A stretch of DNA of 64,000 bases from Desulforhopalus vacuolatus (GCF_016918505.1 NZ_JAFFPZ010000011.1:53338-117337), one strand, 5' to 3'; positions 51,647-60,390 are shown, numbered from the stretch's first letter. A program made the numbers and translations. Notes: generated by a model from the sequence alone, not told the origin.

Positions 51647-51664
51647 TGAATGACTATTCATTCA
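51647..51664. promoter_or_regulatory. FadR(TetR)-type operator
   Basis: TGAATGA-CTAT-TCATTCA, a perfect 7-bp inverted repeat with a 4-bp spacer, in the divergent region between the TetR gene and purD-purE. It equals the consensus recalled for Bacillus FadR, and so probably mediates autoregulation. Confidence 0.75.
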
Positions 51665-51834
51665 TGTAACAATGACCCCCGATTTTGTCAATGATGATAA
51701 TATCTGCCAAACGAGGCGAATATTTTCTGGCAGCATTGAAATTTTGTGCAGAAACGGCTAAGTAGATGTTTCATAGAAATGTTTAATAACCTTACCTGCT
51801 GAATGCGGCACGGGGGAGAATCAAGGGAGATAAA

Positions 51835-53640
51835 ATGAATATTCTTGTTGTCGGATCAGGAGGGAGGGAGCACGCCCTCGCATGGAAAATTGCCCAGAGT
51901 AAACGGGTTAAAAAAGTGTGGTGTGCACCGGGAAACGCTGGTATTGCCAGGGTGGCGGAGTGTGTTGATATTGCTGCTGATGATGTAGAGGAGCTTCTTG
52001 CGTTTGCGAAACAGGAGAAGATTGATCTCACTGTGGTTGGGCCGGAGACTTCCCTTACAGCCGGGATAGTTGATGTCTTTGAAGAGGCCGGACTGATGAT
52101 TTTCGGACCGAGTAAAAAAGCCTCTATCCTTGAAGGGAGCAAGGTTTTCTCCAAGGAGTTCATGAAAAAATACAAAATCCCGACGGCGAAATTCAAGGTC
52201 TTTCAGGAGCCGAAGAAGGCAAAGAAATATATCGACAAGGTTGGTGCACCTGTTGTGGTTAAGGCGGACGGTCTGGCTGCCGGTAAAGGAGTGATTGTCG
52301 CTGCGACGGTGAAAGAGGCGAAGGATGCAGTAGAAGCTATCATGACCAGTCGGCAGTTTGGTTATGCCGGTGAACGGGTGGTGGTTGAGGCTTGTCTAAA
52401 AGGGGAGGAGGCGAGTTTTATCGCTTTCACTGATGGTAAAACCGTGCGGCCGTTGCCCACTTCTCAGGACCACAAGGCTGCATATGATGGTGATAAAGGC
52501 CCGAATACCGGAGGTATGGGAGCATATTCCCCGGCACCGGTGGTCACTGATGCCATTGCCGATTTTGTCATGAAGCAGGTTATGCAGCCCACTGTAGATG
52601 GTCTTGCCGCCGAAGGACGTCCCTTCAAAGGGATGCTCTATGCCGGTTTGATGATTGACGGTGAGGATGTCAAGGTACTCGAATTTAACTGCCGTTTCGG
52701 TGATCCTGAGTGTCAGCCGCTGCTAATGAGACTGCAAAGTGATATCGTGGATATTTTCGAGGCTGCCTGTAAGGGCGAACTTGATAAAGTAGAGATGGAA
52801 ATCGACCCGCGCCCCGCAGTTTGTGTGGTGATGGCCTCCGGCGGCTACCCGGGAACGTACGAGAAGGGCAAGGCGATTATTGGACTTCCCAAAGCAGAAA
52901 AAGTGGCCGATGTGGTGATCTTTCATGCCGGAACCGCGCGGCTCAAAAACCGACTGACGAACGCCGGTGGCCGGGTACTGGGAGTGACTGCGACAGGTAC
53001 GACACTGGAGGAGGCTATTGCCGCTGCCTACAATGTGGTAGACATGATTCGCTGGCCTGGCTGCCAGTATCGCCGGGACATTGGCGCAAAGGCCTTGAAT
53101 CGGCAGTCTGCAGAGGATGCTGCCTCTACAGGGGGAGTTGTCTCAGGAGTACAGGTCGGTATTGTCATGGGCAGTGATTCTGATCTGCCGGTAATGCGGG
53201 CCGCTGCAGATTTTCTTAAATCCATGGGGATCGGCTGTGAGATGACTGTTGCCTCGGCCCATCGTACGCCGGAAAAAGCTGCAGAGTACGCCAAAACAGC
53301 GGAGGAACGGGGATTGAAGGCGATTATCGCCGGCGCGGGCATGGCTGCCCACCTTGCCGGAGTTCTTGCCGCCCACACAGATCTGCCGGTGATTGGTGTG
53401 CCACTTGATGCCTCTTCTCTGAATGGTCTTGACGCTCTCCTTTCCACGGTGCAGATGCCTCCGGGAGTTCCAGTGGCGACCATGGGAATCGGTAAAGCGG
53501 GAGCGAAGAATGCGGGGGTCTTTGTGTGCAGAATGCTCGCCCTCACCAATCCCGAACTGCGCGGAAAACTGACTGATTTTCGCCAGCAGATGGCTGACGA
53601 GGTTGAGGCCAAAGCGAAAAAGGTTGAACAGGAAGTGTAA
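51835..53640 (+). CDS. PurD-PurE fusion: GAR synthetase joined to N5-CAIR mutase
   Basis: 601 residues, two purine enzymes in one chain. Residues 1 to about 425 are phosphoribosylamine-glycine ligase (VVGSGGREHALAWKIAQS at the start; ATP-grasp segments PVVVKADGLAAGKGVIVA and TGGMGAYSP; EFNCRFGDPECQ). After a short linker, residues about 439-601 are class I PurE (VGIVMGSDSDLPVM, VASAHRTPEKAAEYA, GAGMAAHLAGVLAAHT). They catalyse steps 2 and 6 of IMP synthesis. No frameshift or internal stop is present and the linker is read through, so this is a true fusion. The next gene starts two bases later. Confidence 0.95.
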   Translation: MNILVVGSGGREHALAWKIAQSKRVKKVWCAPGNAGIARVAECVDIAADDVEELLAFAKQEKIDLTVVGPETSLTAGIVDVFEEAGLMIFGPSKKASILEGSKVFSKEFMKKYKIPTAKFKVFQEPKKAKKYIDKVGAPVVVKADGLAAGKGVIVAATVKEAKDAVEAIMTSRQFGYAGERVVVEACLKGEEASFIAFTDGKTVRPLPTSQDHKAAYDGDKGPNTGGMGAYSPAPVVTDAIADFVMKQVMQPTVDGLAAEGRPFKGMLYAGLMIDGEDVKVLEFNCRFGDPECQPLLMRLQSDIVDIFEAACKGELDKVEMEIDPRPAVCVVMASGGYPGTYEKGKAIIGLPKAEKVADVVIFHAGTARLKNRLTNAGGRVLGVTATGTTLEEAIAAAYNVVDMIRWPGCQYRRDIGAKALNRQSAEDAASTGGVVSGVQVGIVMGSDSDLPVMRAAADFLKSMGIGCEMTVASAHRTPEKAAEYAKTAEERGLKAIIAGAGMAAHLAGVLAAHTDLPVIGVPLDASSLNGLDALLSTVQMPPGVPVATMGIGKAGAKNAGVFVCRMLALTNPELRGKLTDFRQQMADEVEAKAKKVEQEV

Positions 53641-53642
53641 CT

Positions 53643-54269
53643 TTGCCTCTTTTCTGTTATGACACTGCCCCCGCCGTGGAAATACTGAAGCGGGGGGGCA
53701 TTGTCGCCATCCCTACTGAAAGCAGCTACGGCCTTGCTGTGGATGCCCGCAATGAGACAGCCCTGCAGCGCCTTTATCAGTTGAAACAGCGACCACAGAA
53801 CAAACCGCTGCTTGTCCTTGTCAGTTCCCCGGCGCATATACTTGCCGAGCGCCTTGCCGCAGCCATTCCTTCACAGTATGACAGCCTGATTTCCCACTTC
53901 TGGCCAGGTCCTCTCACCCTTGTTTTCAAGGCGGACAACTCCGTCAACGATATCATTACCGGTGGAACGAAGACCATTGGTGTTCGTATGAGTCCTCATC
54001 GCAGTGCGAGAGCTCTGGTGGAGGCCTTTGGTTCGGCTGTAACCGCGACAAGTGCGAATATCTCCGGTCTTGCACCCTGTGTATCCGCCGGGGCGGTGGT
54101 GGAGATGTTTGGCGAGGGGGTACATTGCGTATTGGATGGCGGCAGGGCGGACGGGCCGCCTTCTACTCTGGTGACTCTTGATGAGGGACGGGTGAAGATC
54201 CTGCGCGAAGGACAAATCAGTAGAGAGGCGCTCTCTCAAGCTCTTTCGCAGGCAGACTTCCCCCACTGA
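53643..54269 (+). CDS. Threonylcarbamoyl-AMP synthase (Sua5/YciO/YrdC family)
   Basis: 208 residues with the YrdC fold: VAIPTESSYGLAVDA, KQRPQNKPLLVLV (ATP/bicarbonate site), FWPGPLTLVF and AVTATSANISGLAP. It makes threonylcarbamoyl-AMP for the t6A37 modification of tRNA. The start is a TTG two bases after the purD-purE stop, and no ATG is available near the proper N-terminus. It lacks the C-terminal Sua5 domain. YciO-type paralogues cannot be excluded. Confidence 0.88.
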   Translation: MPLFCYDTAPAVEILKRGGIVAIPTESSYGLAVDARNETALQRLYQLKQRPQNKPLLVLVSSPAHILAERLAAAIPSQYDSLISHFWPGPLTLVFKADNSVNDIITGGTKTIGVRMSPHRSARALVEAFGSAVTATSANISGLAPCVSAGAVVEMFGEGVHCVLDGGRADGPPSTLVTLDEGRVKILREGQISREALSQALSQADFPH

Positions 54270-54272
54270 TCT

Positions 54273-54678
54273 CATATTACATTTTGTATTGACCAGAGAA
54301 CGCGACTGCGTAGACATCTTTTTTGGCGATTACGAATGAGTAATAATTCGTGTGTATCCGTGTCCATTCGTGATTCCTTTTGCAGTTTGTAACCACGAAT
54401 GGATAAACAGAAGACAAAACAAGATCACAACTTAATAGGAATGATATAATCATGCGAAAAATGGCATTTTTTACAAAAGCGTAACTTCTTAAAGTTTTTT
54501 GCCTTTATTCGCATGATTAGAGCTTTTATTCGTTGGCAAAAAGTTTTTCGCTGTTCCGTCTTTTGCTTTTCCCTGTCTCCTGTCTCCCGTCTCCTGTCTC
54601 CCATCGCCCTGCCTTTGAATTCGCCAATAGAAAGTGAAAATGGCATTTAGTACGGTCACAACTTAATAGGAATAGTAT
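54273..54678. repeat. Composite family B repeat (reverse)
   Basis: From ATATTACATTTTGTATTGAC through CAACTTAATAGGAATGATAT (to 54447), then an A/T-rich segment ending in a second CAACTTAATAGGAATAGTAT. The same two-part arrangement, inverted, is found at 62744-63065. It codes for nothing and fills the 490-base gap between the Sua5-type gene and ettA. Confidence 0.75.
54572..54599. repeat. Short tandem repeat, 7-bp unit, four copies
   Basis: Four head-to-tail copies of CCTGTCT (one reads CCCGTCT). The matching place in the 62.8-kb copy of the composite repeat has a single unit, so the number varies between copies. Confidence 0.7.
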
Positions 54679-54692
54679 CAGACTGCAGCCAT

Positions 54693-54725
54693 AAAAAAAG
54701 GCTGAACAGGTTTCCCTGTCCAGCC
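54693..54725 (-). terminator. Terminator after ettA
   Basis: On the minus strand GGCTGGACAGG pairs CCTGTTCAGCC around GAAA, followed by seven T residues. It lies 34 bases after the ettA stop. Confidence 0.93.
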
Positions 54726-54759
54726 CTGCATCTTTTTGTTCTCTCAGAAATCTTTTCAG

Positions 54760-56445
54760 TTATCCCCGGGTAAGACTCCGATATTTCGTTCTTTTTGGAA
54801 TAAGTGAATCTTCTCCGAGCCGTGCTTTTTTATCCTTCTCATAGTCTGAGAAGTTCCCTTCAAACCAAACCACCTCGGAATCTCCTTCAAAGGCAAGGAT
54901 GTGTGTGGCGATGCGGTCAAGAAACCAGCGATCATGGCTGATTACTACCGCGCAGCCGCCAAAGTTCTCCAGCGCCTCCTCAAGGGCCCGCAGGGTGTTG
55001 ACATCAAGATCGTTGGTTGGCTCATCGAGCAGCAGTACGTTTCCGCCCTCCTTGAGTGTTTTGGCAAGGTGGACACGATTTCGCTGCCCTCCGGAGAGCA
55101 GGCCAACTTTTTTCTGCTGATCGGTGCCGGAGAAATTGAAGCGGCCGACATAGGCACGGCTGTTTACTTCCTGGCTGCCGAGGATCACCGTTTCTGAACC
55201 GCCGCTGATTGCTTCCCAGATGGTCTGCTCGGGATCAGGCAGATCTCGGGTCTGGTCGGCGTAGGCCAGTTTCACTGTCTCACCAACGCGAATGGTCCCT
55301 TTATCGGGCTTCTCTTCTCCGATAATCATTTTGAACAGGGTCGTTTTTCCCGCACCGTTAGGGCCGATAATTCCGACAATGCCTCCTGGCGGCAGGTTGA
55401 AATTCATATCTTCGACGAGAATACGGTCACCGAAACACTTTTCTACATGCTCAGCCACAATGACGACTTTGCCGAGACGCGGTCCTGGCGGGATATAGAT
55501 CTCCAGCTTCTTCGCCAGTTTTTCATGATCCTGACTGAGGAGCTGCTCGTAGGAGTTGATCCTCGCCTGCGACTTGGTGTGCCGTCCTTTAGGGCTCATT
55601 TTGATCCACTCAAGTTCCCGTTTAAGGGTCCGCTGACGGTCACTCTCCTTTTTTTCTTCCTGGGCGAGGCGGTTCTGCTTCTGCTCAAGCCAGCTTGAAT
55701 AGTTGCCTTTCCACGGGATGCCGATGCCGCGGTCAAGCTCAAGAATCCAGCCGGCAACATTGTCGAGGAAGTAGCGATCATGGGTGACGGCGATGACAGT
55801 CCCGGGATAATTGTGCAGGTGATGTTCCAGCCATGCTACGGACTCGGCATCAAGGTGGTTGGTCGGCTCATCAAGCAGGAGAATATCGGGTTGCTTCAAC
55901 AAAATTCGGCAGAGCGCCACGCGTCGTTTCTCTCCACCAGAGAGGATTCCGCATTTCGAGTCGGAGGGGGGACAGCGCAGGGCGTTGAGAGCCATCTCGA
56001 GGCGGGCGTCGAGGTCCCAGCCGTCGACAGCATCCAGCTTGTCCTGAACCACGCCCTGCTGATCGATGAGGGTCTGCATCTCATCATCGGACATCGGTTC
56101 GGAGAATTTCTCGTTGATCTGATTAAATTTATCCAGCAGATCAACCGTCTCCTGAGCGCCTTCGCGAGCGATATCCAATACGGTTTTCTCCGGATCGAGC
56201 TGCGGTTCCTGGGGCAAATAATCCACCCGCATCCCCGAAGAGAGATGGGTCTCGCCGTCGAATTCGGTGTCGAGGCCGGCAAGGATGCGCAGCAGTGTTG
56301 ATTTCCCGGACCCGTTGAGACCGAGAACACCGATTTTCGCGCCGTAAAAGTAGGAGAGGGAGATGTCCTTAAGAACAGGTTTTTTGTCGTAGAATTTATT
56401 TACCTTGATCATCGAATAGATGATTTTTTTATCGTCTGTGCTCAT
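54760..56445 (-). CDS. ettA: Energy-dependent translational throttle protein EttA (ABC-F)
   Basis: 561 residues with two ABC ATPase domains and no membrane segment. First domain: Walker A GLNGSGKST, signature LSGGEKRRVALCRIL, Walker B DILLLDEPTNHLD. Second: GPNGAGKTT, LSGGQRNRVHLAKTL and VLLLDEPTNDLD. Between them is the EttA-type arm/linker (WKGNYSSWLEQKQNRLAQEE through PKGRHTKSQARINSYE). EttA binds the ribosomal E site and gates the first peptide bond according to ATP level. It stands alone with its own terminator. Confidence 0.97.
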   Translation of the reverse strand: MSTDDKKIIYSMIKVNKFYDKKPVLKDISLSYFYGAKIGVLGLNGSGKSTLLRILAGLDTEFDGETHLSSGMRVDYLPQEPQLDPEKTVLDIAREGAQETVDLLDKFNQINEKFSEPMSDDEMQTLIDQQGVVQDKLDAVDGWDLDARLEMALNALRCPPSDSKCGILSGGEKRRVALCRILLKQPDILLLDEPTNHLDAESVAWLEHHLHNYPGTVIAVTHDRYFLDNVAGWILELDRGIGIPWKGNYSSWLEQKQNRLAQEEKKESDRQRTLKRELEWIKMSPKGRHTKSQARINSYEQLLSQDHEKLAKKLEIYIPPGPRLGKVVIVAEHVEKCFGDRILVEDMNFNLPPGGIVGIIGPNGAGKTTLFKMIIGEEKPDKGTIRVGETVKLAYADQTRDLPDPEQTIWEAISGGSETVILGSQEVNSRAYVGRFNFSGTDQQKKVGLLSGGQRNRVHLAKTLKEGGNVLLLDEPTNDLDVNTLRALEEALENFGGCAVVISHDRWFLDRIATHILAFEGDSEVVWFEGNFSDYEKDKKARLGEDSLIPKRTKYRSLTRG

Positions 56446-56533
56446 ATTTCCAGAAATGTTGGTGTGTTGAAGGTTGGTGTGAGTGCAGTCGCTGGTGACT
56501 GCACCCGCATGAAAAAGCTGTATTTAAAATGTG

Positions 56534-56691
56534 GAAACCTTGAATAATCAGTCTTTCGCCCATCTTCTTCGTTACAGTCAAAAATTTATCCTCGCAGGTA
56601 AGCGCCAGACTCCGATATCAAACATATAGCTCCGGTAAATTTTCTCCTGTGCCTTGAATATGAACGAAATACAAGATTATTCAAGGAACCC
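56534..56691. repeat. Family A MITE-like repeat, full-length copy with possible target duplication
   Basis: Left GAAACCTTGAATAATC, right GATTATTCAAGGAACCC, with the internal TTCTTCGTTACAGTCAAAAA and CTCCGGTAAATTTTCTCCTG. The 5-bp ATGTG occurs directly on both sides (56529-56533 and 56692-56696), as expected for a target-site duplication. Confidence 0.85.
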
Positions 56692-56724
56692 ATGTGTTAT
56701 TGTACTTCGTGGTGCGAAAGGTAC

Positions 56725-58044
56725 TTACACGAAATGGAAGTCCCCCGTAAAGAAGGATGTCAGACTGCGGAAGCAGAGCAGTGGGTCGCTGCTGCCGGTC
56801 ATCTCACGGATCGAATGCATGGCAAGGCTGGCCGCACCGACATCCACTGTGCGAATACCGAGGGCCGCTGCCGTCATCGGGCCGACAGTAGAGCCACATG
56901 GCATGTCGCTGCGCATGACAAATTTTTGGGGTTTAATATCCGCGTCGTGGCAGATATCACAGAAAATGGCGGCGGTGGCGGCGCTGGTGGCGTAGCGCTG
57001 GCTGGCGTTGTATTTAAGTACCGGTCCTTTGTTAAGGCGGATTTCGTGGCCGGAGTCACTCTTTTCCGGATAGTTCGGATGGGTGGCATGGGCGTTGTCG
57101 AGACTGATACAGAAAGAGCTGGCCAGGGCACTGCTGCGACTGACCGGATCCGGCAGGATGCGGGAGAGCACCGAAGAGAGAAAATTTCCCTGTGCGCCGG
57201 AGATGGAGAGAGAACCGGTTTCTTCGTGGTTGCTGCAGTAGAGCAGGGTGTTGCGGCTGCGGTCGGGGCCGGTGATCGCGGTAATACCGGCGTGACAGCT
57301 GAGGAGATTGTCGAGTCTTCCGGCGTGGATGAACTCGCCTTGCAGCCCGCTGAGACAGGGCGGGGTGAGGTCGTGACAGAAGAGATCGAAGGCAGTGAGT
57401 TCGCAGTGCTCGAAATCAACCTGCGGGTAGAGTTCTCGCAGGCGGGTAATGAGAATTGTTGAAAAGTCAGGGGTTTTCTCTCCCGCTTCCATCATGATGG
57501 GCGGCAGTTCCTGCTGTCTGTTTAACTTCTCCGTGTTGTCCCGATTGAGATGGATGGCGAGACTCGGCAGACTGAGCAACGGGGTGTCGAAGTGAATCAG
57601 GAACAGTTTACTGGTCGGGCTGCTCTGCAAACGGACGGCGATGCGACCGGCCAGGGAGAGGTCACGGTCGAACCAGCTTGAGAGGATGGCTCCACCGTAG
57701 ACTTCAACTCCGAGACGACGGCAGCCGCAGCCGGAGAGTTCTGGCTGTGGCTTGACCTGCAGGGCGGGACTGTCAGTGTGGGCAGCAACTGCGCGGAAGC
57801 CCTGTTCTGAGGATTCTTCGCTGCCAAGGGTGAAGGCGAGGAGTGCGGCGCCATCGCGTATCACGTAGTAAGATCCAGGTGTGGGTGCCCAGATGTTGTT
57901 TTCTTCAAGTCGTGTAAAACCCTTGTCATTCAGCCGCCTGCTCATCTCATGGACGGCGTGGAAGGCAGTGGGGCTGGCCGTAAGAAAGGAGAAAAGGTCT
58001 GTATTATATGCTGCTTTACGGTTTTCCATCGGGGTGCTGTTCAT
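56725..58044 (-). CDS. M18-family aminopeptidase
   Basis: 439 residues from ATG 58044, which has AGGA five bases upstream and overlaps the preceding gene by 29 bases. Dinuclear zinc ligands of family M18 are visible: AAHTDSPAL (His), the Asp in RLDNLLSCHAG, NHEETGS (catalytic and ligand Glu) and LAMHSIREMTG (His). MPCGSTVGP is another family landmark. It removes N-terminal, often acidic or neutral, residues from peptides in the cytoplasm as a large oligomer. Confidence 0.93.
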   Translation of the reverse strand: MNSTPMENRKAAYNTDLFSFLTASPTAFHAVHEMSRRLNDKGFTRLEENNIWAPTPGSYYVIRDGAALLAFTLGSEESSEQGFRAVAAHTDSPALQVKPQPELSGCGCRRLGVEVYGGAILSSWFDRDLSLAGRIAVRLQSSPTSKLFLIHFDTPLLSLPSLAIHLNRDNTEKLNRQQELPPIMMEAGEKTPDFSTILITRLRELYPQVDFEHCELTAFDLFCHDLTPPCLSGLQGEFIHAGRLDNLLSCHAGITAITGPDRSRNTLLYCSNHEETGSLSISGAQGNFLSSVLSRILPDPVSRSSALASSFCISLDNAHATHPNYPEKSDSGHEIRLNKGPVLKYNASQRYATSAATAAIFCDICHDADIKPQKFVMRSDMPCGSTVGPMTAAALGIRTVDVGAASLAMHSIREMTGSSDPLLCFRSLTSFFTGDFHFV

Positions 58045-59002
58045 ATTTTTCCTGTAGTCGGTGCAATTCTTCAAAATAACGGTTCCGATATTTCAGTTGG
58101 TTACCGCTATGATCCATTTCGTCAGTGAGTCGTTCAAGGGCCGGACGAATGTCGATCCCGTAAGGATTTTTGCCGTCGATATTAGCCTGGTCGATGATTT
58201 TAATGGCATAGAAGGTAACCAGCATGCGGGAGGTTGCATCTCGACGGAAAAGGTAAAGCTGACCACCCATAGTATTGAGCAGAAAGCTGGCGTAGTCCCG
58301 CAGGCTTGCCTGATCAAGCGTGATATCATACTCTTTTTGCAGCAGATCAGGCTGGCGGGTGAGGAGATAAAAACTGTGCAGCATGTCCTCAAGATTTCCC
58401 TTCTCCCGGTCGAGTATGCCCTTCAGCATGGCGATATTGTTTCCGCCGAGAATGCGGAAGAAGTGGGCCGTATTTTTCAGCAGAGTATAAAGATCGTCGG
58501 TCTCTTTTACGACTGCGGGGGGATTGTCCACAAGTTTCTGGATAAGCCTGGAGAAGTGTTGCCGGGAAGTCTCACCGGTCTGGAACTGCTTCATCCATGG
58601 CTGCGCATCAAGTTTTTTATAAAAGGTATCGAGCTGTTCGCCAGCCTGTTGTGGAGTGGTGGTCTCTTCGCTGGTCTGTACCTCTCCGGTTTCTTCGGGG
58701 CTGATTTTTTTTTCTGCAGTTTCTTCTTCTGCAGTTTCTTCTGTTACGGCAGTTTTTTCAACAGTAAGGACTGAGGGCATTCGTTTCTGAATATCCTGCA
58801 GCTGTTGCTGCGCGGTATCCTTCGCTTTATTGAGATAGAGTTTCCCTTTGTCGGGGTTGAGTCCATAAAGGACGGCAGTGAGAACCAGCAGGAACAGGAG
58901 CATCAGGAACAGCAGGCGTAGGAAAATCGAGCGGTTTTTTACCCTCGAACGGGAAATTTTGCCGGGAATATTTTCTTTTATATCAGGAGTTTGTAAGGGC
59001 AT
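58016..59002 (-). CDS. Membrane-anchored protein of unknown function
   Basis: 328 residues from ATG 59002 (MPLQTPDIKENIPG). The frame extends to 59113, but that part is derived from a family A repeat. One membrane helix (about 28-50) follows a basic cytoplasmic tail. Then comes a Glu/Thr-rich linker (TEETAEEETAEKKISPEETG) and a helical C-terminal domain of about 200 residues with HFSRLIQKLVDNPP and RDYASFLLNTMGGQLYLF. I recognise no family. It is co-transcribed with the M18 aminopeptidase, which it overlaps, and probably faces the periplasm. Confidence 0.72.
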   Translation of the reverse strand: MPLQTPDIKENIPGKISRSRVKNRSIFLRLLFLMLLFLLVLTAVLYGLNPDKGKLYLNKAKDTAQQQLQDIQKRMPSVLTVEKTAVTEETAEEETAEKKISPEETGEVQTSEETTTPQQAGEQLDTFYKKLDAQPWMKQFQTGETSRQHFSRLIQKLVDNPPAVVKETDDLYTLLKNTAHFFRILGGNNIAMLKGILDREKGNLEDMLHSFYLLTRQPDLLQKEYDITLDQASLRDYASFLLNTMGGQLYLFRRDATSRMLVTFYAIKIIDQANIDGKNPYGIDIRPALERLTDEMDHSGNQLKYRNRYFEELHRLQEKYEQHPDGKP

Positions 59003-59047
59003 TGGTGGGAATGGCTCAGGCTCAAAAAGGTTGCAGGCAGTTTCAAG

Positions 59048-59117
59048 GGAACATCGAATAATCGTCCATTTTCTTCTATGCCTCGAATATGAACAAAATA
59101 CAAGGTTCTTCAAGGTC
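59048..59117. repeat. Family A repeat, internally deleted short copy
   Basis: Both ends are present (GGAACATCGAATAATCGTCC and ATGAACAAAATACAAGG, TTCTTCAAGG) but the centre is missing, leaving about 70 bp. Confidence 0.75.
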
Positions 59118-59248
59118 TTCTCAGGATGATACTCAAATTACCTTCAGACAATATACGGAAGAGAGGGAAAAGTCACGTGGAAGTCTCGTTTCTGCAGGGC
59201 AAAAGTGTTTGCGATAGAGGAGTTGCCGGTGTCTTTTTTCTTTTCTAC

Positions 59249-59277
59249 TTGACGAGAAATCGGGAAAACACTATTTT
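59249..59277 (+). promoter_or_regulatory. Predicted sigma-70 promoter of ppaC
   Basis: TTGACG at 59249-59254, a 17-base spacer and TATTTT at 59272-59277. The start would be near 59284, giving a leader of about 105 bases. The 386-base gap before ppaC also holds the short family A copy. Confidence 0.6.
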
Positions 59278-59285
59278 GTAAACCT

Positions 59286-59306
59286 GAATGAATCGCTATT
59301 CATAAA
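59286..59306. promoter_or_regulatory. Operator-like motif shared with the dsr operon promoter
   Basis: Core, read on the minus strand, ATGAATAGCGATTCAT (perfect 6-bp arms, 4-bp spacer), within a 21-base stretch that differs at one base from 19555-19575 at the dsrMKJOP promoter. It begins about two bases after the predicted transcription start. Confidence 0.6.
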
Positions 59307-59388
59307 GTTATGTTTATGCCCGCATAAAAAGGGTATGGTTTATACGAAACCGAAGTACAAGATGAATACTAATTTTGGAGGAATCACC

Positions 59389-60318
59389 ATGGCAATTTCA
59401 GTATTTGGACACACCAATCCTGACACAGACACAGTTACTGCTTCTTTGGCTCTGGCTGCACTTTTCAACGCTCAAGGCAAAGATGCCGAGGCTTTCATGC
59501 AGATAGATGAAGCCAATCTGAATCCCGAGTCGAAAACCGTTCTCAAGCGTTTTGGTCTTACCGCTCCGAAAACACTCGGTGCTGTTGCCGGTAAAGAAGT
59601 CGCTCTGGTAGACTTTTCTGACCTTGGACAAGGTCCCGCAGACCTGGCCAAAGCAGAAATTGTCGCCATCGTTGACCATCATAAACTCGGTGATGTTACC
59701 ACCAACTCTCCGCTTCTCTATCGGGCTGAGCCTGTTGGTTGTACCGGTACCATCCTGAACAAAATGTTCAAGGAAGCAGGTGTTACCATTCCCAAAGATA
59801 TCGCTGGCGGGATGCTCTGTGCAATTCTCAGTGATACCGTTAACTTCAAATCCCCCACCTGCACCGAAGATGACAAGGTTGCAGTTGCCGAATTGAAAGG
59901 TATCGCTGGTGTTACTGATACCGACGAAGTTTTTATGGAAATGCTTAAAGCGAAGTCTGCTGTTGCTGGAATCCCGGCAAAAGACCTGCTGTTCCGCGAT
60001 TACAAAGATTTTGACATGAACGGCAAAAAAGTTGGTGTTGGCCAGCTTGAGCTTGCATCTCTTGATCAGGTTGATGATGTTCGTAAAGATCTGGAAAAAG
60101 CCATGGCAGCTGCCAAGGCAGAGGGACGTCACTCTGTTCTTCTCATGCTTACCGATGTTGTGAAAGAGGGGACTGACCTTGTTGTTCTCTCCGATGAGCC
60201 TGCTGTTATTGAGGGTGCTTTCTCTGGTAAACTCAAGGATGGTTCCATGTGGATTGACGGTATGATGAGCCGTAAAAAACAAACTGTACCTAATCTGCAG
60301 AAAGCATTCGGCTGCTGA
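59389..60318 (+). CDS. ppaC: Manganese-dependent inorganic pyrophosphatase (family II)
   Basis: 309 residues from ATG 59389, preceded by GGAGG. Family II motifs are clear: VFGHTNPDTDTV (His, Asp, Asp ligands), LVDFSD, IVDHHKLGD (DHH), LSDTVNFKSPT and the C-terminal GMMSRKKQ substrate-binding Arg-Lys-Lys. There is no CBS insert, so regulation by adenine nucleotides is not expected. In sulfate reducers a pyrophosphatase pulls the ATP sulfurylase reaction forward by removing PPi, which ties it to the dsr genes at 20-25 kb. Confidence 0.97.
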   Translation: MAISVFGHTNPDTDTVTASLALAALFNAQGKDAEAFMQIDEANLNPESKTVLKRFGLTAPKTLGAVAGKEVALVDFSDLGQGPADLAKAEIVAIVDHHKLGDVTTNSPLLYRAEPVGCTGTILNKMFKEAGVTIPKDIAGGMLCAILSDTVNFKSPTCTEDDKVAVAELKGIAGVTDTDEVFMEMLKAKSAVAGIPAKDLLFRDYKDFDMNGKKVGVGQLELASLDQVDDVRKDLEKAMAAAKAEGRHSVLLMLTDVVKEGTDLVVLSDEPAVIEGAFSGKLKDGSMWIDGMMSRKKQTVPNLQKAFGC

Positions 60319-60327
60319 TTTCCTGAA

Positions 60328-60371
60328 GGGTACCCTGACGCTGGGCGAAAGACTGGTTGTTCAAGGTATCC
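60328..60371. repeat. Family A relic
   Basis: GGGTACCCTGACGC, then GGGCGAAAGACTGGTTGTTC and AAGGTATCC. The right part is the inverse of the left end of the 12261 copy, and the rest is lost. Confidence 0.5.
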
Positions 60372-60390
60372 TGAAGCTGTTACAGAATGA

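Noticed and set aside
59003..59113. N-terminal extension of the unknown membrane-anchored protein
   Set aside because: Sequence derives from the short family A repeat; ATG 59002 gives a normal single-anchor topology.
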